Assembly: GCF_040409955.1 (NCBI RefSeq)
Contig: NZ_CP123384.1
Span: 2,675,501-2,739,500 of the forward strand
Length of the DNA: 64,000 bases
DNA from: Salipiger sp. H15
Lineage (GTDB): Bacteria; Pseudomonadota; Alphaproteobacteria; Rhodobacterales; Rhodobacteraceae
Reading direction: 5' to 3'
In this document: one piece after another, positions 17,018 through 26,206 of the stretch
Layout: the number at the start of each line of letters is the position of its first letter
Position numbering within the stretch: position 1 is the first letter of the stretch
The notes under the pieces: model-generated
The model's database searches: none
What the model was told of the DNA's origin: nothing
What the model saw: the letters and a program-made list of their open reading frames with translations, nothing else
Program-made: the position numbers and the translations under genes

Positions 17018-18943
17018 ATGAGACCTGCCTCGCTTTGCACCACCCTGCTGCTCGCCGGATTGCCGGCGGCGGCCTTCGCGCAATTCATCCCCTCGGAGGA
17101 GTCCCTCACCGGGCTCTACCACGGCAAGACATACTCGCCCTACGCGCAGCGCTCCTTCCCCAGCCAGGTGTTCTGGGGCGACAGCCACCTGCACACGGCG
17201 CTCTCGGCCGATGCCGGGCTCTTCGGCAACACGCTGGGGCTCGAGCCCGCCTACCGCTTCACCCGCGGCGAGGAGGTCACCTCGGCCACCGGCCTGCCGG
17301 TGAAGCTGGGACGCCCGCTCGACTGGGTGGTGATCGCCGACCACTCGGACATGATGGGCTTTTCCACCGACCTCGCCGCGGGCGCGCCCAACATCCTCGC
17401 GGTGCCGCAGGGCAAGGCGTGGTTCGACGGGCTGCAGGCCGGCGGGCAGGAGGGCGCGTCCGCGGCGCTCGATCTCATCACCACCTTCGCGCAGGCGAAG
17501 CTTCCGGAGCAGCTGCTGAAGGATTACGCGCCCGGCTCGAAGATCTACAACAGCGTCTGGCAGGACGTCATCGACGCCGCCGAGCGCTTCAACGATCCAG
17601 GCAACTTCACCGCCTTCATCGGCTACGAGTGGACCGCACTCGACAAGGGCAACAACCTACACCGCAACGTGATCTTCCGGGACGGCGGCGAGAAGGCCTC
17701 GCAGGTCGTGCCGATGGTCACCCAGCCGCCCTACGGCAGCACCGACCCGCTCGACCTCTACCAGTACCTCGAGGATTACGAGGCCAAGACCGGCGGCTCG
17801 GTGCTGGCCATCGCGCACAACGGCAACCTGTCGAACGGCAACATGTTCCCCTTCGAGCAACAGTTCACCGGCAAGGCGATCGACGAGAATTACGTCGAGA
17901 AACGCGCGAAGTGGGAGCCGCTCTACGAGGTCACCCAGATCAAGGGCGACGGCGAGGCGCACCCGCTGCTGAGCCCCGACGACAAGTTCGCCGACTACGA
18001 GACCTGGGACGTCGGCAATCTCGACCTCACCGAGGCCAAGACCGACGACATGCTGAAATACGAGTACGCCCGCTCGGCGCTGAAGATGGGGCTGCAGCTC
18101 GAGGACAAGTTCGGCACCAACCCCTACAAGTTCGGCATGATCGGCTCGACGGACTCGCACACCTCGCTGCCGGCCATCGAGGAGGACAACTTCTTCGGCA
18201 AGGCGGCCACCGCCGAGCCGTCTCCGACGCGGATGGCGCACCCCTTCGCCAAGTCCGACAAGGGCGCCTTCGAGGGCTACCAGCTGGTCGCCTCCGGCCT
18301 CGCGGCGGTCTGGGCCAAGGAGAACACCCGCGCCGCGCTCTTCGACGCGATGGCGCGCAAGGAGGTCTATGCCACCACCGGCCCGCGCATGACGGTGCGC
18401 TTCTTCGGCGGCTGGGACTACACCGACGACGACCTGCGCTCGCGCCAGCCCGCCTTCATCGGCTACGAGAAGGGCGTGCCCATGGGCGGCGACCTGCGCA
18501 CCGCGCCCGAAGGGACGAGCGCCCCGAGCTTCATGGTCTACGCGCTGCGCGACCCGGTCGGGGCGAACCTCGACCGCATCCAGATCATCAAGGGTTGGAT
18601 GGACGGAGGCGGCGAGACCCACGAGAAGGTCTATGACGTCGCCTGGTCCGAAGGGCGCGAGATGGGCGCGGACGGCACGCTGCCGGACGTGGGCAACACC
18701 GTCGATATCCCCGCTGCCACCTGGTACAACACCATCGGCGCGTCGGAGCTGGCGACGGTCTGGACCGACCCCGAGTTCGACCCGGCGCAGAAGGCCTTCT
18801 ACTACGCCCGCGTGCTCGAGATCCCGACGCCGCGCTGGGTGGTCTACGACGCGCTGCGCTTCGGGGTGGAGATCCCCGACGGGGCCGAGACCATCGGCCA
18901 GGAACGCGCCTATACCTCGCCGATCTGGTACACGCCTTCCTGA
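17018..18943 (+). CDS. DUF3604 family exported metal-dependent hydrolase-like protein
   Basis: A 641-residue protein with signal peptide (cleaved near AAAFAQ, residue 22) and the DUF3604 fold, related to PHP-type metal hydrolases. Visible metal-ligand-like motifs are [15 protein letters not shown] (about residue 55), [11 protein letters not shown] (about 107), [13 protein letters not shown] (about 264) and [11 protein letters not shown] (about 384). The substrate is not known for the family; phosphoesterase-like chemistry is inferred from the PHP similarity. The protein is probably periplasmic. The next gene starts 16 bases after its stop and is likely in the same transcript. Confidence 0.85.
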   Translation: MRPASLCTTLLLAGLPAAAFAQFIPSEESLTGLYHGKTYSPYAQRSFPSQVFWGDSHLHTALSADAGLFGNTLGLEPAYRFTRGEEVTSATGLPVKLGRPLDWVVIADHSDMMGFSTDLAAGAPNILAVPQGKAWFDGLQAGGQEGASAALDLITTFAQAKLPEQLLKDYAPGSKIYNSVWQDVIDAAERFNDPGNFTAFIGYEWTALDKGNNLHRNVIFRDGGEKASQVVPMVTQPPYGSTDPLDLYQYLEDYEAKTGGSVLAIAHNGNLSNGNMFPFEQQFTGKAIDENYVEKRAKWEPLYEVTQIKGDGEAHPLLSPDDKFADYETWDVGNLDLTEAKTDDMLKYEYARSALKMGLQLEDKFGTNPYKFGMIGSTDSHTSLPAIEEDNFFGKAATAEPSPTRMAHPFAKSDKGAFEGYQLVASGLAAVWAKENTRAALFDAMARKEVYATTGPRMTVRFFGGWDYTDDDLRSRQPAFIGYEKGVPMGGDLRTAPEGTSAPSFMVYALRDPVGANLDRIQIIKGWMDGGGETHEKVYDVAWSEGREMGADGTLPDVGNTVDIPAATWYNTIGASELATVWTDPEFDPAQKAFYYARVLEIPTPRWVVYDALRFGVEIPDGAETIGQERAYTSPIWYTPS

Positions 18944-18959
18944 CCCGGGAAACCCGCAG

Positions 18960-20570
18960 GTGCGCCCGTTCCCCCGTGCCCCGGCAGGCGGCGCGCCGCG
19001 CCTCGGGGCTGGCCGTCTCGCCATTGCTCTGGCGGCCTGCCTCGGCGCGGCGGTGCTTGTCCTCTTCGGATGCGGCCGCGGGGCCGAGACACCGGGGGGC
19101 GCAGCGCGGCGGGAATTCACCGGGCGGGTCGACCCCGCCAGCTACGCCGGCGACGTGACCTTCCGCATCGGCGAGCACCTTCCGGCGAAGGGCGAGAGCG
19201 TTCCCTTCTCCCTCTACCTCGGGGCCACGCCCGAGTCCGCGACGCGGCTGGGGGTCAGGGCCTTCCTTGACCTGCGCGCGCTGCAGACCCGGCTTCCGGA
19301 GCTGCTCTCGGGGCCCATCGACGCGGGCTGTACCCTCGGGCTCGATCTCGATTTCGGCGGGGCGGAGGCAGAGGGCAGCTCGGTGCGGGCCCGCGGGACG
19401 GTGCGGGCGGACCTCTACCGCTGCAGGCGCCGGGGCGAGGCGGCCGAGACCCGCGGGCTGCACTACCTTCGCGCCCATGTCGATTTCGATGCCAAGGTCG
19501 GCGCCACCGTCGTGAAGGACTGCCTCGTCTTCCGGCTCGAGGCGCTCGGGGTCTCGCCGCGCGGGCTGCTGGGCGGGCTTGCGGATCTCCTCGGCATCAC
19601 CCAGCGCGCGCGCGGCGCGATCATCGAGGAGGCACGCAAGACGCTGGCCGCGAACCCGGTCTGCCCGGACCTGTCGGAAAGCCTGTCGCTTCTCGATGCG
19701 AGCTTCACCGGCGGCGGGCCGCGCGAGATCGGCGACGGCGGGATCGGTGCGGCGCTTGCCGGCTCCATCGGCGTCAGCGCCGAGAAGCTGATCCGCCTCG
19801 TCGCGCTCGGCCAGAGCCGCGGCCTCGTGCCGGGCGGCGCAGGGGCGGCGGATGCGACAGCGGCGGCCCCCGAGGTCCGCTTCGCCAGCGAGGACAGCTC
19901 CACCGTCCGCGACAGCGCAATCGCCTACGGGCTCGACATCGGGCTCACCCCGACCGCGCCCACCCGCATCGGCATCGACGTGCTGCTGGACCTGCGCGAC
20001 CTGCAGCGGCAGTTGCCCGGCCTCGTCGCCGGGGACACGCTGCTCGACGCCTGCGGCGCGAAGATCACCCTGAAGACGCTCGACGCGCAGGCAAGGGGGC
20101 AGGCGCTGGCCGCGCGCGCGCAGCTCGCCGTGCAGGACTTTGCCTGCGACCGGACGGCGGAGGCCACGTGGAGCCGCGGCGCGCTCGAGAGCGAGGAGAC
20201 CGTCGATATCCGCGGCGAGATGACCGCCCGCGTCACCGAGCAATGTGTCGTCTTCAGGCTGCTCGACCTTGCCCGCGACCCGCCGTCGCCGATCGCGCAG
20301 GTCGAGCTTGGCGGCGGCCGTGTCACCGCGGCGCGCGCGCTGCTGTTCGACGCCTTCAACCTGCTGCTCGAGCGCAACCCGCTGTGCCCGGACCTGCCAC
20401 CGGGCCTCGACCTCCTCGATCCGCGTCTCGACCGCGGCGAGGTGCGCGAGATCGGAACCGGCGGGCTCGGCGTGACGGTCGGCGGCTCGATCGACCTGCG
20501 GGCAAGTACGCTCGTGGCCTTGCTCCGGCACTTGCAGGAGCAGGGCCTCCTGCCGCCGAAACCCGGGTGA
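18960..20570 (+). CDS. Exported protein made of two tandem homologous halves, function unknown
   Basis: From the GTG at 18960 the product has 536 residues. An N-terminal hydrophobic segment ends in GCGRG, so it is a signal anchor or lipoprotein signal. Two repeats follow (about 50-290 and 300-536). They share the same landmarks in order: a TRLGVRAFLDLRALQTRLP / TRIGIDVLLDLRDLQRQLP element, a Cys, a DCLVFRL / QCVVFRL strand, NPVCPDLSESLSLLD / NPLCPDLPPGLDLLD, then REIGDGGIGAALAGSI / REIGTGGLGVTVGGSI. The four matched Cys per half suggest disulfides outside the cytoplasm. I do not recognise the family. The 16-base gap to the DUF3604 gene suggests a joint role. Confidence 0.75.
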   Translation: MRPFPRAPAGGAPRLGAGRLAIALAACLGAAVLVLFGCGRGAETPGGAARREFTGRVDPASYAGDVTFRIGEHLPAKGESVPFSLYLGATPESATRLGVRAFLDLRALQTRLPELLSGPIDAGCTLGLDLDFGGAEAEGSSVRARGTVRADLYRCRRRGEAAETRGLHYLRAHVDFDAKVGATVVKDCLVFRLEALGVSPRGLLGGLADLLGITQRARGAIIEEARKTLAANPVCPDLSESLSLLDASFTGGGPREIGDGGIGAALAGSIGVSAEKLIRLVALGQSRGLVPGGAGAADATAAAPEVRFASEDSSTVRDSAIAYGLDIGLTPTAPTRIGIDVLLDLRDLQRQLPGLVAGDTLLDACGAKITLKTLDAQARGQALAARAQLAVQDFACDRTAEATWSRGALESEETVDIRGEMTARVTEQCVVFRLLDLARDPPSPIAQVELGGGRVTAARALLFDAFNLLLERNPLCPDLPPGLDLLDPRLDRGEVREIGTGGLGVTVGGSIDLRASTLVALLRHLQEQGLLPPKPG

Positions 20571-20609
20571 CGGGGCGGATCGCAGGCACCGTCGCGCATT
20601 CATCGCGGC

Positions 20610-21701
20610 TCAATCGGCCGTCGCGCCATGCCGCGCCATGCTGTCGAGAAGCGCCCCGGTGGCCGAGCGCTCGACCATCAGGCTGTCGGCCGCGGCGATG
20701 ATGACATCGGCGATGCGGTAGCCCGCGAGGGTGATCTGCGCCTGCGCGATCTGCTGCAGCTGCTCCCAGTAGTCCTGCGGCACCTTCGGAGCCTCCTTGA
20801 TCGGAGAGACGCCCTCGAGGATGTACTTGACCATGTTGCCGACGAGCCGGTCGGAACTGGCCGTCCTGTCGGGATCGGGCGTGGTCTTTATGCCGGAACC
20901 ATAGGCGTAATCGATGGCGATCTGGTGGCTCTCGAGCGCCCATGCGCGAAAGTCCGGGCTCTTGGTCGGCGGGCCGAGCTGCGGGAAATCCGCGCGGGGA
21001 AATTTCGCGACGAGCTCGGCGGCGGAGCGGTCGATGTCCTCGATCCGGGTCGAGCGCAGCGCATTGCTGTCCCAGAGGATATGCAGCGGCATCGCCGTGT
21101 CCTTCAGCGGATCCCAGACGTAGGACATGGTCCCGGCGGCATTGCCGGTCGGGTACTCGGCATTCACGAGGTCGGTCACGTGCAGCGGCTGGTGGATGTC
21201 GCCGACGATGTGCATGAACCACGAGAGCGAGAGCGCGCGCTCGTCCGGGTTGGCCTCGGGGTTTGCCATCTCCTTCGCGAAGAGCGTCGCGGCCTCGATC
21301 GCGTCCCCCAGCGGCGCGCCGTTGCGCGAGGCGACCAGCGCGCGCGCCTCGGGCGGCGCATCCTCGGCGACGATCGAGAACCTTGCCGAGTGGTAGGTCG
21401 GATGATCGTAGATCGTCCACTTGGCGTCGTCCGGCCAGCGCGCCGCCTCGATGAACATGCGCCTCCCGCGCTCCTTGCCCGAGACCTCGGTCGCGGCAAC
21501 CCAGAACGAGGCAGGGTCCGGGTGCTTGAGAAGCATGAGCGCGATCCTGTCGATCAGCTCGGGGCGGGTGCGGGCGATCTCGTTGTAGGCGATGGCCGCG
21601 GTGAGCATGTGGCCGGGATGGTCCCAGGCACGGGCCGCGGGGGCCGGGACAACCAGAGTCGCAAGGGCGGCGGCGAACAGCCGGGTCAGGTTCTCGTGCA
21701 T
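20610..21701 (-). CDS. S1/P1-family nuclease, secreted
   Basis: A zinc-dependent single-strand nuclease / 3'-nucleotidase of the S1/P1 family. From the ATG at 21701 the product has 363 residues, with a signal peptide ending ARA at residue 25. The mature protein then starts with Trp26, the N-terminal zinc ligand of this family. The other ligands also appear in order: His in WDHPGH, Asp in RWPDD, His in TYHSARF, His/Asp/His in HIVGDIHQPLH, and His/Asp in HILWDSN. A GTG at 21710 would add three residues, but GAGG sits well for the ATG. It likely acts in the periplasm or medium, scavenging nucleic acids. It lies downstream of the broken phosphatase gene. Confidence 0.9.
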   Translation of the reverse strand: MHENLTRLFAAALATLVVPAPAARAWDHPGHMLTAAIAYNEIARTRPELIDRIALMLLKHPDPASFWVAATEVSGKERGRRMFIEAARWPDDAKWTIYDHPTYHSARFSIVAEDAPPEARALVASRNGAPLGDAIEAATLFAKEMANPEANPDERALSLSWFMHIVGDIHQPLHVTDLVNAEYPTGNAAGTMSYVWDPLKDTAMPLHILWDSNALRSTRIEDIDRSAAELVAKFPRADFPQLGPPTKSPDFRAWALESHQIAIDYAYGSGIKTTPDPDRTASSDRLVGNMVKYILEGVSPIKEAPKVPQDYWEQLQQIAQAQITLAGYRIADVIIAAADSLMVERSATGALLDSMARHGATAD

Positions 21702-21760
21702 TCCAGACACCTCAATGCTCGGCTCGGGCGAGCCGCGAAGGAAAGGCGGAGCGCCCGGCG

Positions 21761-22657
21761 TCAGGGCGCCGCGAGATAGAGCGCCCGGATCGCGTCCTGC
21801 TGCGCGGCGTCGATCCCGAGCCCCTCGGCGAAATAGGCCTCGATGGATCCGTAGCGGCGGGTCATCTCGTCGAAGGCCGCGTCGAGGTAGGATGTCTTCA
21901 CCCCGAGGATCGCCAGCGGGATCTCCTCGTTGCCGCCAGCCGCGACAAAGGCGTCGATGATCCCCTGGTAGGCGGGGATGATGTAGTCGTTGCTGCGCAG
22001 GTAATCCGCGTAGACCGTCTCCTACGGCACGCCGAGAAGCGTCAGGAAGGCCGCGGCAGCCCAGCCCGTGCGGTCCTTACCGGTGGTGCAGTGGAAGACC
22101 GCCGGCAGGTGCTCCGCGTCGCCGACGGCGAGGAAGAAATTGCGGAACTCCGCGAGGGCGCTGGGAAGCGTCACGAACTCCCGGTACGAGGCCTCGAACA
22201 TGGCCTCCACCTTGCCGCCGCCAAGCTCGGCATTCGCGACCTTCGGATCCTGCAGCAGTTTCTCGAGCTGCGCGGGCCCGGCCTGCGGCGAGTCGGCAAG
22301 GACGTCGAGCCAGACGTAGGTGGTGCCGGAGGGCAGCTCGTCGGGCCGGGCGCTGCGTTCGTCCCAGGTGCGCAGGTCGAGGCTTTCCCTCAGCCCCAGC
22401 CGCGACAGCCGGTCCATGTCGCCCCGGCTGATGCCACTGAGCTGGTTGGAGCGGAAGAGCAGGCCCGTGGCAACCACATCTCCCGCCGCGGTCCGGTAGC
22501 CGCCGAGATCGCGCAGGTTGGGAACCGAGGCAATGCCGAGGCTCTGCCCTGGTGCCTCGTCCGCGGCCGCACAAGGCGCGCCGGATCCGCCCGCCAGCGC
22601 GGCGAGGACCATCAGGGCGGCGAGGGCCGAGCGGATGCCCGAAGGTCGGAAGATCAC
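21761..22657 (-). pseudogene. Exported tyrosine/serine protein phosphatase gene interrupted by an in-frame TAG
   Basis: A dual-specificity/tyrosine phosphatase of the bacterial 'tyrosine/serine phosphatase' type. The GTG start at 22657 has GGGAGGG before it. A signal peptide, NLRDLGGYR and the catalytic P-loop HCTTGKDRTG (Cys-x5-Arg) follow. Eleven residues after the loop, behind LLGVP, an in-frame TAG (22022-22024) stops translation at residue 211. The same frame then continues for 86 codons with typical family sequence (ETVYADYLRSNDYIIPAYQG...) to a TGA at 21761-21763. One base change (for example from CAG, GAG or AAG) explains it. It is either a recent nonsense mutation, a sequencing error, or readthrough; the truncated form lacks the C-terminal helices. 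Confidence 0.8.
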
Positions 22658-22929
22658 TGCGGAGCCCTCCCTATGGAAACGCCGTCACGCCGGATCGCGG
22701 CCCGGCCGGAGGTTTTGAATATCTCTTTTGAACAAATACCTTACCGAACCACCTTCTTGCGGAAGGCGCGGGACGAAGAGCGTGCGGACCGGGGCAAGTC
22801 CGGGCCGGCGGCGTCTTGCGGAACCCTGCCTGCGCCACGCCGAGCGCGCATTGACAGGCGTCAATTCCGCCCACGCGAGCGTCGCCTGATGCAGGCCGCA
22901 CGAAGCCAGAGTCTGCGCCGCGAAAGCGA

Positions 22930-22959
22930 AAGGCCGGAACCCCCGCGGGTCCCGGCCTT
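22930..22959 (-). terminator. Probable terminator of the ialB-like gene
   Basis: A 13-base arm pair (22930-22942 and 22947-22959, AAGGCCGG...CCGGCCTT with one mismatch) lies 60 bases after the stop of the gene at 23020 and is followed on the minus strand by TCGCTTTCG. The other part of the 362-base gap (22658-22929) includes an AT-rich stretch near 22715-22750, which probably holds the phosphatase promoter. Confidence 0.5.
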
Positions 22960-23019
22960 CATGTTCGAACTCCCGGACCCGGCCCGCCAGAGAGGCGGCC
23001 CGCGGTCCCCGGGACGCGC

Positions 23020-23676
23020 TTACTGGCGCAGCGCGCTGGTGCCTTCGTAGCCCGCGGTGAAGCCCGAGAGCGACATGTCGAGCGTCACCTTCTGGTCCGG
23101 TGCAAGCGCCGGAACGATGGTGACGGTCGCACCCTTGCCGGCCTTGAAGCGGTTCACGTCTTCCTCGGTGAAGCCGACACGGGCGTAGCAGCCGACCGGC
23201 GTGCAGAAGGAGTAGTCGTAGCGCTTGGCCTGGCCGCCGTCGACGGCGATGGTCAGCTTCTGGGTCAGCAGCGTCTCGAGCGGAACCACGAAGGTGCCGC
23301 CGGCCGCGACCTGGCCGCCGTTGGCGACGCGGAACAGGCTGACCTCGGCGACGTTGTTGCCCTGGTCGTCCTGCAGCAGCTGGTACATCTGGCAGGGGTC
23401 CTCGGCATCGCTGCCCTCGGGCGCCTTCAGGCACTGCAGCTCCCAATCGCCATGCGTGGCCTTCACGTAGGTCTCGGGCTGCTTCTGGCCGGGCGCGGCG
23501 GGCGCCTCGCTGTTCGCGTCCTCGCCAAGCGAAAGACCGCCTGCTGCGACCGTGCCTTCGGTCTGCTCCTGGGTGGTCGCGTCGCTCGACTGGGCGGCGT
23601 CCTGCGCATGGGCCGGCATGGCCGCAAGTGCCACCGCGAACGGCAGCAGGCGCAGGATGTGGAGAGGTCTGGTCAT
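23020..23676 (-). CDS. Invasion-associated locus B (IalB) family protein
   Basis: A 218-residue periplasmic protein of the IalB family, named after a Bartonella protein but widespread in free-living alphaproteobacteria with no proven role. The signal peptide ends MPAHAQ (about residue 24). An acidic linker rich in Ala, Glu and Gln follows, then the family domain with HGDWELQC, DPCQMYQLLQD and CTPVGCYARVGF. Four Cys can form two disulfides. The ATG at 23676 with GGGGGA before it was chosen over an ATG 15 codons upstream. Divergent from the DUF853 gene. Confidence 0.85.
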   Translation of the reverse strand: MTRPLHILRLLPFAVALAAMPAHAQDAAQSSDATTQEQTEGTVAAGGLSLGEDANSEAPAAPGQKQPETYVKATHGDWELQCLKAPEGSDAEDPCQMYQLLQDDQGNNVAEVSLFRVANGGQVAAGGTFVVPLETLLTQKLTIAVDGGQAKRYDYSFCTPVGCYARVGFTEEDVNRFKAGKGATVTIVPALAPDQKVTLDMSLSGFTAGYEGTSALRQ

Positions 23677-23797
23677 GGTTCCCCCTGAACGTTCATTCTT
23701 GCCTCGGTGCCCGCTTATCATGCGCGCGGCGCGGTGTCAGGCCGGAAATGGGAGCCCCCGCAGGAACGGCAAAAAAGCGCGAAAGCTGTTCAAAGAA

Positions 23798-23862
23798 AAG
23801 AGAAAAGGGACCGTGAGGTCCCCTTTCCCTTGCTCCCTGTCGGACCGGCCGACTTTGTCATT
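23798..23862 (-). ncRNA. Candidate small RNA, about 65 nt
   Basis: In the 407-base gap between two divergent genes, a promoter (23869-23897) points away from the DUF853 gene. About 50 bases after the expected start lies a terminator: stem GGGACC/GGTCCC around TCAC, then TTTTCTCTTTT on the minus strand. The predicted transcript also has a small hairpin (GTCGG/CCGAC) and a purine-rich part, AGGGAGCAAGGGAAAGGGG. There is no ORF with a ribosome site inside. It ends 120 bases before the ialB-like start, so it could also be a terminated leader. Confidence 0.45.
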
Positions 23863-23868
23863 GCCGAG

Positions 23869-23897
23869 ACGCTACGAAACTCTTTCCCAACGGTCAA
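23869..23897 (-). promoter_or_regulatory. Promoter of the minus-strand small RNA candidate
   Basis: Read on the minus strand: TTGACC (23897-23892), 17 bases, TAGCGT (23874-23869). It is a good match for a Rhodobacteraceae sigma-70 promoter; the start is expected near 23862. Confidence 0.45.
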
Positions 23898-23930
23898 CAG
23901 GCTTTGCAAGGCCGGGGCTTCACAATTGTG

Positions 23931-23961
23931 CAAAAGGCCGCGCCCGCAACACGGGCGCGGC
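23931..23961 (-). terminator. Orphan terminator-like hairpin in the divergent gap
   Basis: GCCGCGCCCG (23937-23946 on the plus strand) pairs with CGGGCGCGGC (23952-23961), loop five bases; on the minus strand the stem is followed by CTTTTGC. No minus-strand gene ends here. It may shield the small RNA promoter from antisense transcription out of the DUF853 region. Confidence 0.45.
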
Positions 23962-24083
23962 AAGTCGGACAGGGAGGAAGTATGCCCAAGGCAGGAGAGG
24001 ACATGTTGCCCGGGGCAATTTTCATACTGGCGGCAAAGAGTTAAGATAGTATGCTCGGGACCGGACGGCAGCGGAGGCAGGCC

Positions 24084-25661
24084 ATGACGGATGATGTTTT
24101 TGTAGGCGGTGGCGGCGAAGCCCATTCGGAAAAACAGTATCTTGGCCTGAAGTACGGCAACCGCCACGGGCTCATCGCGGGGGCCACGGGCACCGGCAAG
24201 ACGGTGACGCTGCAGATCCTCGCCGAGGGGTTCTCGGCCGCCGGGGTGCCGGTCTTCCTGTCGGACGTGAAGGGCGATCTGTCGGGGCTAGCGCGTCCCG
24301 GATCGGAAAGCTCGGACCTGCACGGCCCCTTCACCGAGCGCTGCGCGACGATCGGTTTCGACGATTTCGCCTACCAGGGCTACCCGGCGGTGTTCTGGGA
24401 TCTCTTCGGCGCCAAGGGCCACCCGGTGCGCACCACCGTCGCCGAGATGGGGCCGCTGCTGCTGGCGCGGCTGCTCGAGCTCACCGAGGCGCAGGAGGGC
24501 ATCCTCAACATCGCCTTCCGGCTGTCGGACGAGCAGGGCCTGCCGCTGCTCGACCTGAAGGACCTGCAGGCGCTGCTGGTTTGGGTCGGGCAGAACGCCA
24601 ACAAGGACCTCAGCCTGCGTTACGGCAACATCTCGACCGCCTCGGTGGGCGCCATCCAACGACGGCTGCTGGTGCTCGAGACCCAGGGCGGCGCGCGCTT
24701 CTTCGGCGAGCCGGCGCTGGCGCTTGCCGATCTCATGACCTGCGCCCCGGACGGGCGCGGCCATGTGAACATCCTTGCCGCCGACGCGCTGATGGGCGCG
24801 CCGCGGCTCTACGCCACCTTCCTGCTCTGGCTGCTGTCCGAGCTCTTCGAGGAACTGCCCGAGGTGGGCGATCCCGACAAGCCGAAGCTGGTGTTCTTCT
24901 TCGACGAGGCGCACCTCCTGTTCGACGACGCGCCCAAGGCGCTGGTGGACAAGGTCGAGCAGGTGGCGCGGCTGATCCGCTCGAAGGGCGTCGGCGTCTA
25001 TTTCGTCACCCAGAACCCCGACGACATCCCCGAGGACATCCTCGGCCAGCTCGGCAACCGGGTGCAGCACGCGCTGCGGGCCTTCACCGCGCGCGACCGC
25101 AAGGCGCTGAAACAGGCGGCCGAGACCTACCGCGAGAACCCCGCCTTCGACACCGAGACGGCGATCCGCGAGGTTGGCACGGGCGAGGCGGTGACCTCCT
25201 TCCTGCAGAAGAAGGGCGTGCCCGGCATGGTGCAGCGCACGCTGGTGCGGCCGCCCTGTTCGCAGCTGGGGCCGATCACCGATGCCGAGCGGACCGAGCT
25301 GATGGATGCCTCGCCGCTGAAGGGCAAGTACGACACGCCGATCGACCGCGAGTCGGCCCACGAGATGCTGCAGGCGCGGGCGGAGGCGGCGGCCCACGCC
25401 GCCGAGGCGGCGGAGACGGCCGAACCGAAGAAAGACGTGCAGGCCGCGCTCGACGAGGAGATCCGCGACTACAACCGCGCGCGCCGCTACGATCCGACGC
25501 CGCGCGCCGAGCCGCGCAAGACCGGCGCGACCCGCAGCCGCTCGACCGCGCCGGACAGCCTTGGCGAGGCGCTGGGGCAGGCGGTGCTGAAGGAGCTGTC
25601 GGGCACCACCGGCAAGCGCCTCGTGCGCGGCATTCTCGGCAGCCTGTTCAAGGCGCGCTAG
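24084..25661 (+). CDS. DUF853 / HerA-like helicase-family ATPase
   Basis: A 525-residue cytosolic P-loop ATPase of the DUF853 (YjgR-like) group, related to HerA/FtsK-type motors. Walker A is GATGTGKTVTL (about residues 34-44), Walker B is KLVFFFDEAHLLFDDAP (about 270-286), with a sensor-like YFVTQNPDDIPEDILGQLGNR behind it. The C-terminal quarter is Ala/Glu-rich and then basic, typical for this group. The role is unknown; DNA or protein translocation is inferred from the fold. ATG 24084 has GCGGAGG before it. The channel gene starts 11 bases after its stop. Confidence 0.88.
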   Translation: MTDDVFVGGGGEAHSEKQYLGLKYGNRHGLIAGATGTGKTVTLQILAEGFSAAGVPVFLSDVKGDLSGLARPGSESSDLHGPFTERCATIGFDDFAYQGYPAVFWDLFGAKGHPVRTTVAEMGPLLLARLLELTEAQEGILNIAFRLSDEQGLPLLDLKDLQALLVWVGQNANKDLSLRYGNISTASVGAIQRRLLVLETQGGARFFGEPALALADLMTCAPDGRGHVNILAADALMGAPRLYATFLLWLLSELFEELPEVGDPDKPKLVFFFDEAHLLFDDAPKALVDKVEQVARLIRSKGVGVYFVTQNPDDIPEDILGQLGNRVQHALRAFTARDRKALKQAAETYRENPAFDTETAIREVGTGEAVTSFLQKKGVPGMVQRTLVRPPCSQLGPITDAERTELMDASPLKGKYDTPIDRESAHEMLQARAEAAAHAAEAAETAEPKKDVQAALDEEIRDYNRARRYDPTPRAEPRKTGATRSRSTAPDSLGEALGQAVLKELSGTTGKRLVRGILGSLFKAR

Positions 25662-25672
25662 GGCGCCCGCGC

Positions 25673-26110
25673 ATGGACATGTGGGTGCAAATCCTGCTGG
25701 GCACCGGGCTGCTCTTCCTCTGCGCCGCGGTGCAGATCTGGATCGTCGCGCGCAGCGGGCCACGGCTGCTCGGTGCGATCACGCGGATCGAGGGCCACGG
25801 CGGGCCGCTGCGGCTCTTCGGGCTGATCTGCACGGCCTTCGGCGCGATGGTGCTGGCGCACACGCTGCAAATCTGGCTCTGGGCCGCGAGCTTCCGCCAG
25901 CTCGGCGCGTTCGAGACGCTGCCCGAGGCCTTCTATTTCGCCGTGGTGAGCTACACGACGCTCGGCTACGGCGACATCACGCTGGGCGAGGGGCTGCGCA
26001 TCTTCGGCGCCTTTGCCGCGATCACCGGGCTGCTGACCTTCGGGGTGAGCACGGCCTTCCTGCTGGCGGTGCTGACGCGGCTGCGCCCGGTGCTCGGGAA
26101 CGAACCCTGA
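25673..26110 (+). CDS. Two-helix potassium channel-family protein
   Basis: A 145-residue inner-membrane protein with an N-terminal membrane helix (about 5-27), a second around 45-70, then a pore loop with the selectivity filter TTLGYGDITL (about residue 98) and a last helix (about 110-135). This fits an ion-channel (Ion_trans_2) pore subunit without a regulatory RCK domain, so it would work as a tetramer or with a separate partner. It sits 11 bases behind the DUF853 ATPase gene; whether the two work together is unknown. Confidence 0.85.
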   Translation: MDMWVQILLGTGLLFLCAAVQIWIVARSGPRLLGAITRIEGHGGPLRLFGLICTAFGAMVLAHTLQIWLWAASFRQLGAFETLPEAFYFAVVSYTTLGYGDITLGEGLRIFGAFAAITGLLTFGVSTAFLLAVLTRLRPVLGNEP

Positions 26111-26206
26111 GCACGGCGACGGAGGCCCGGGGCATTGCGCCCGGACCCCCGGTATCATTCAGCCGGAAGGCGCCCGCCGCGACGGGCTACCCCTCCGCAA
26201 CCGCGC

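Noticed and set aside
23921..23930. Palindrome CACAATTGTG as an operator
   Set aside because: Only ten bases, single copy, and it lies next to the hairpin; too short to call.
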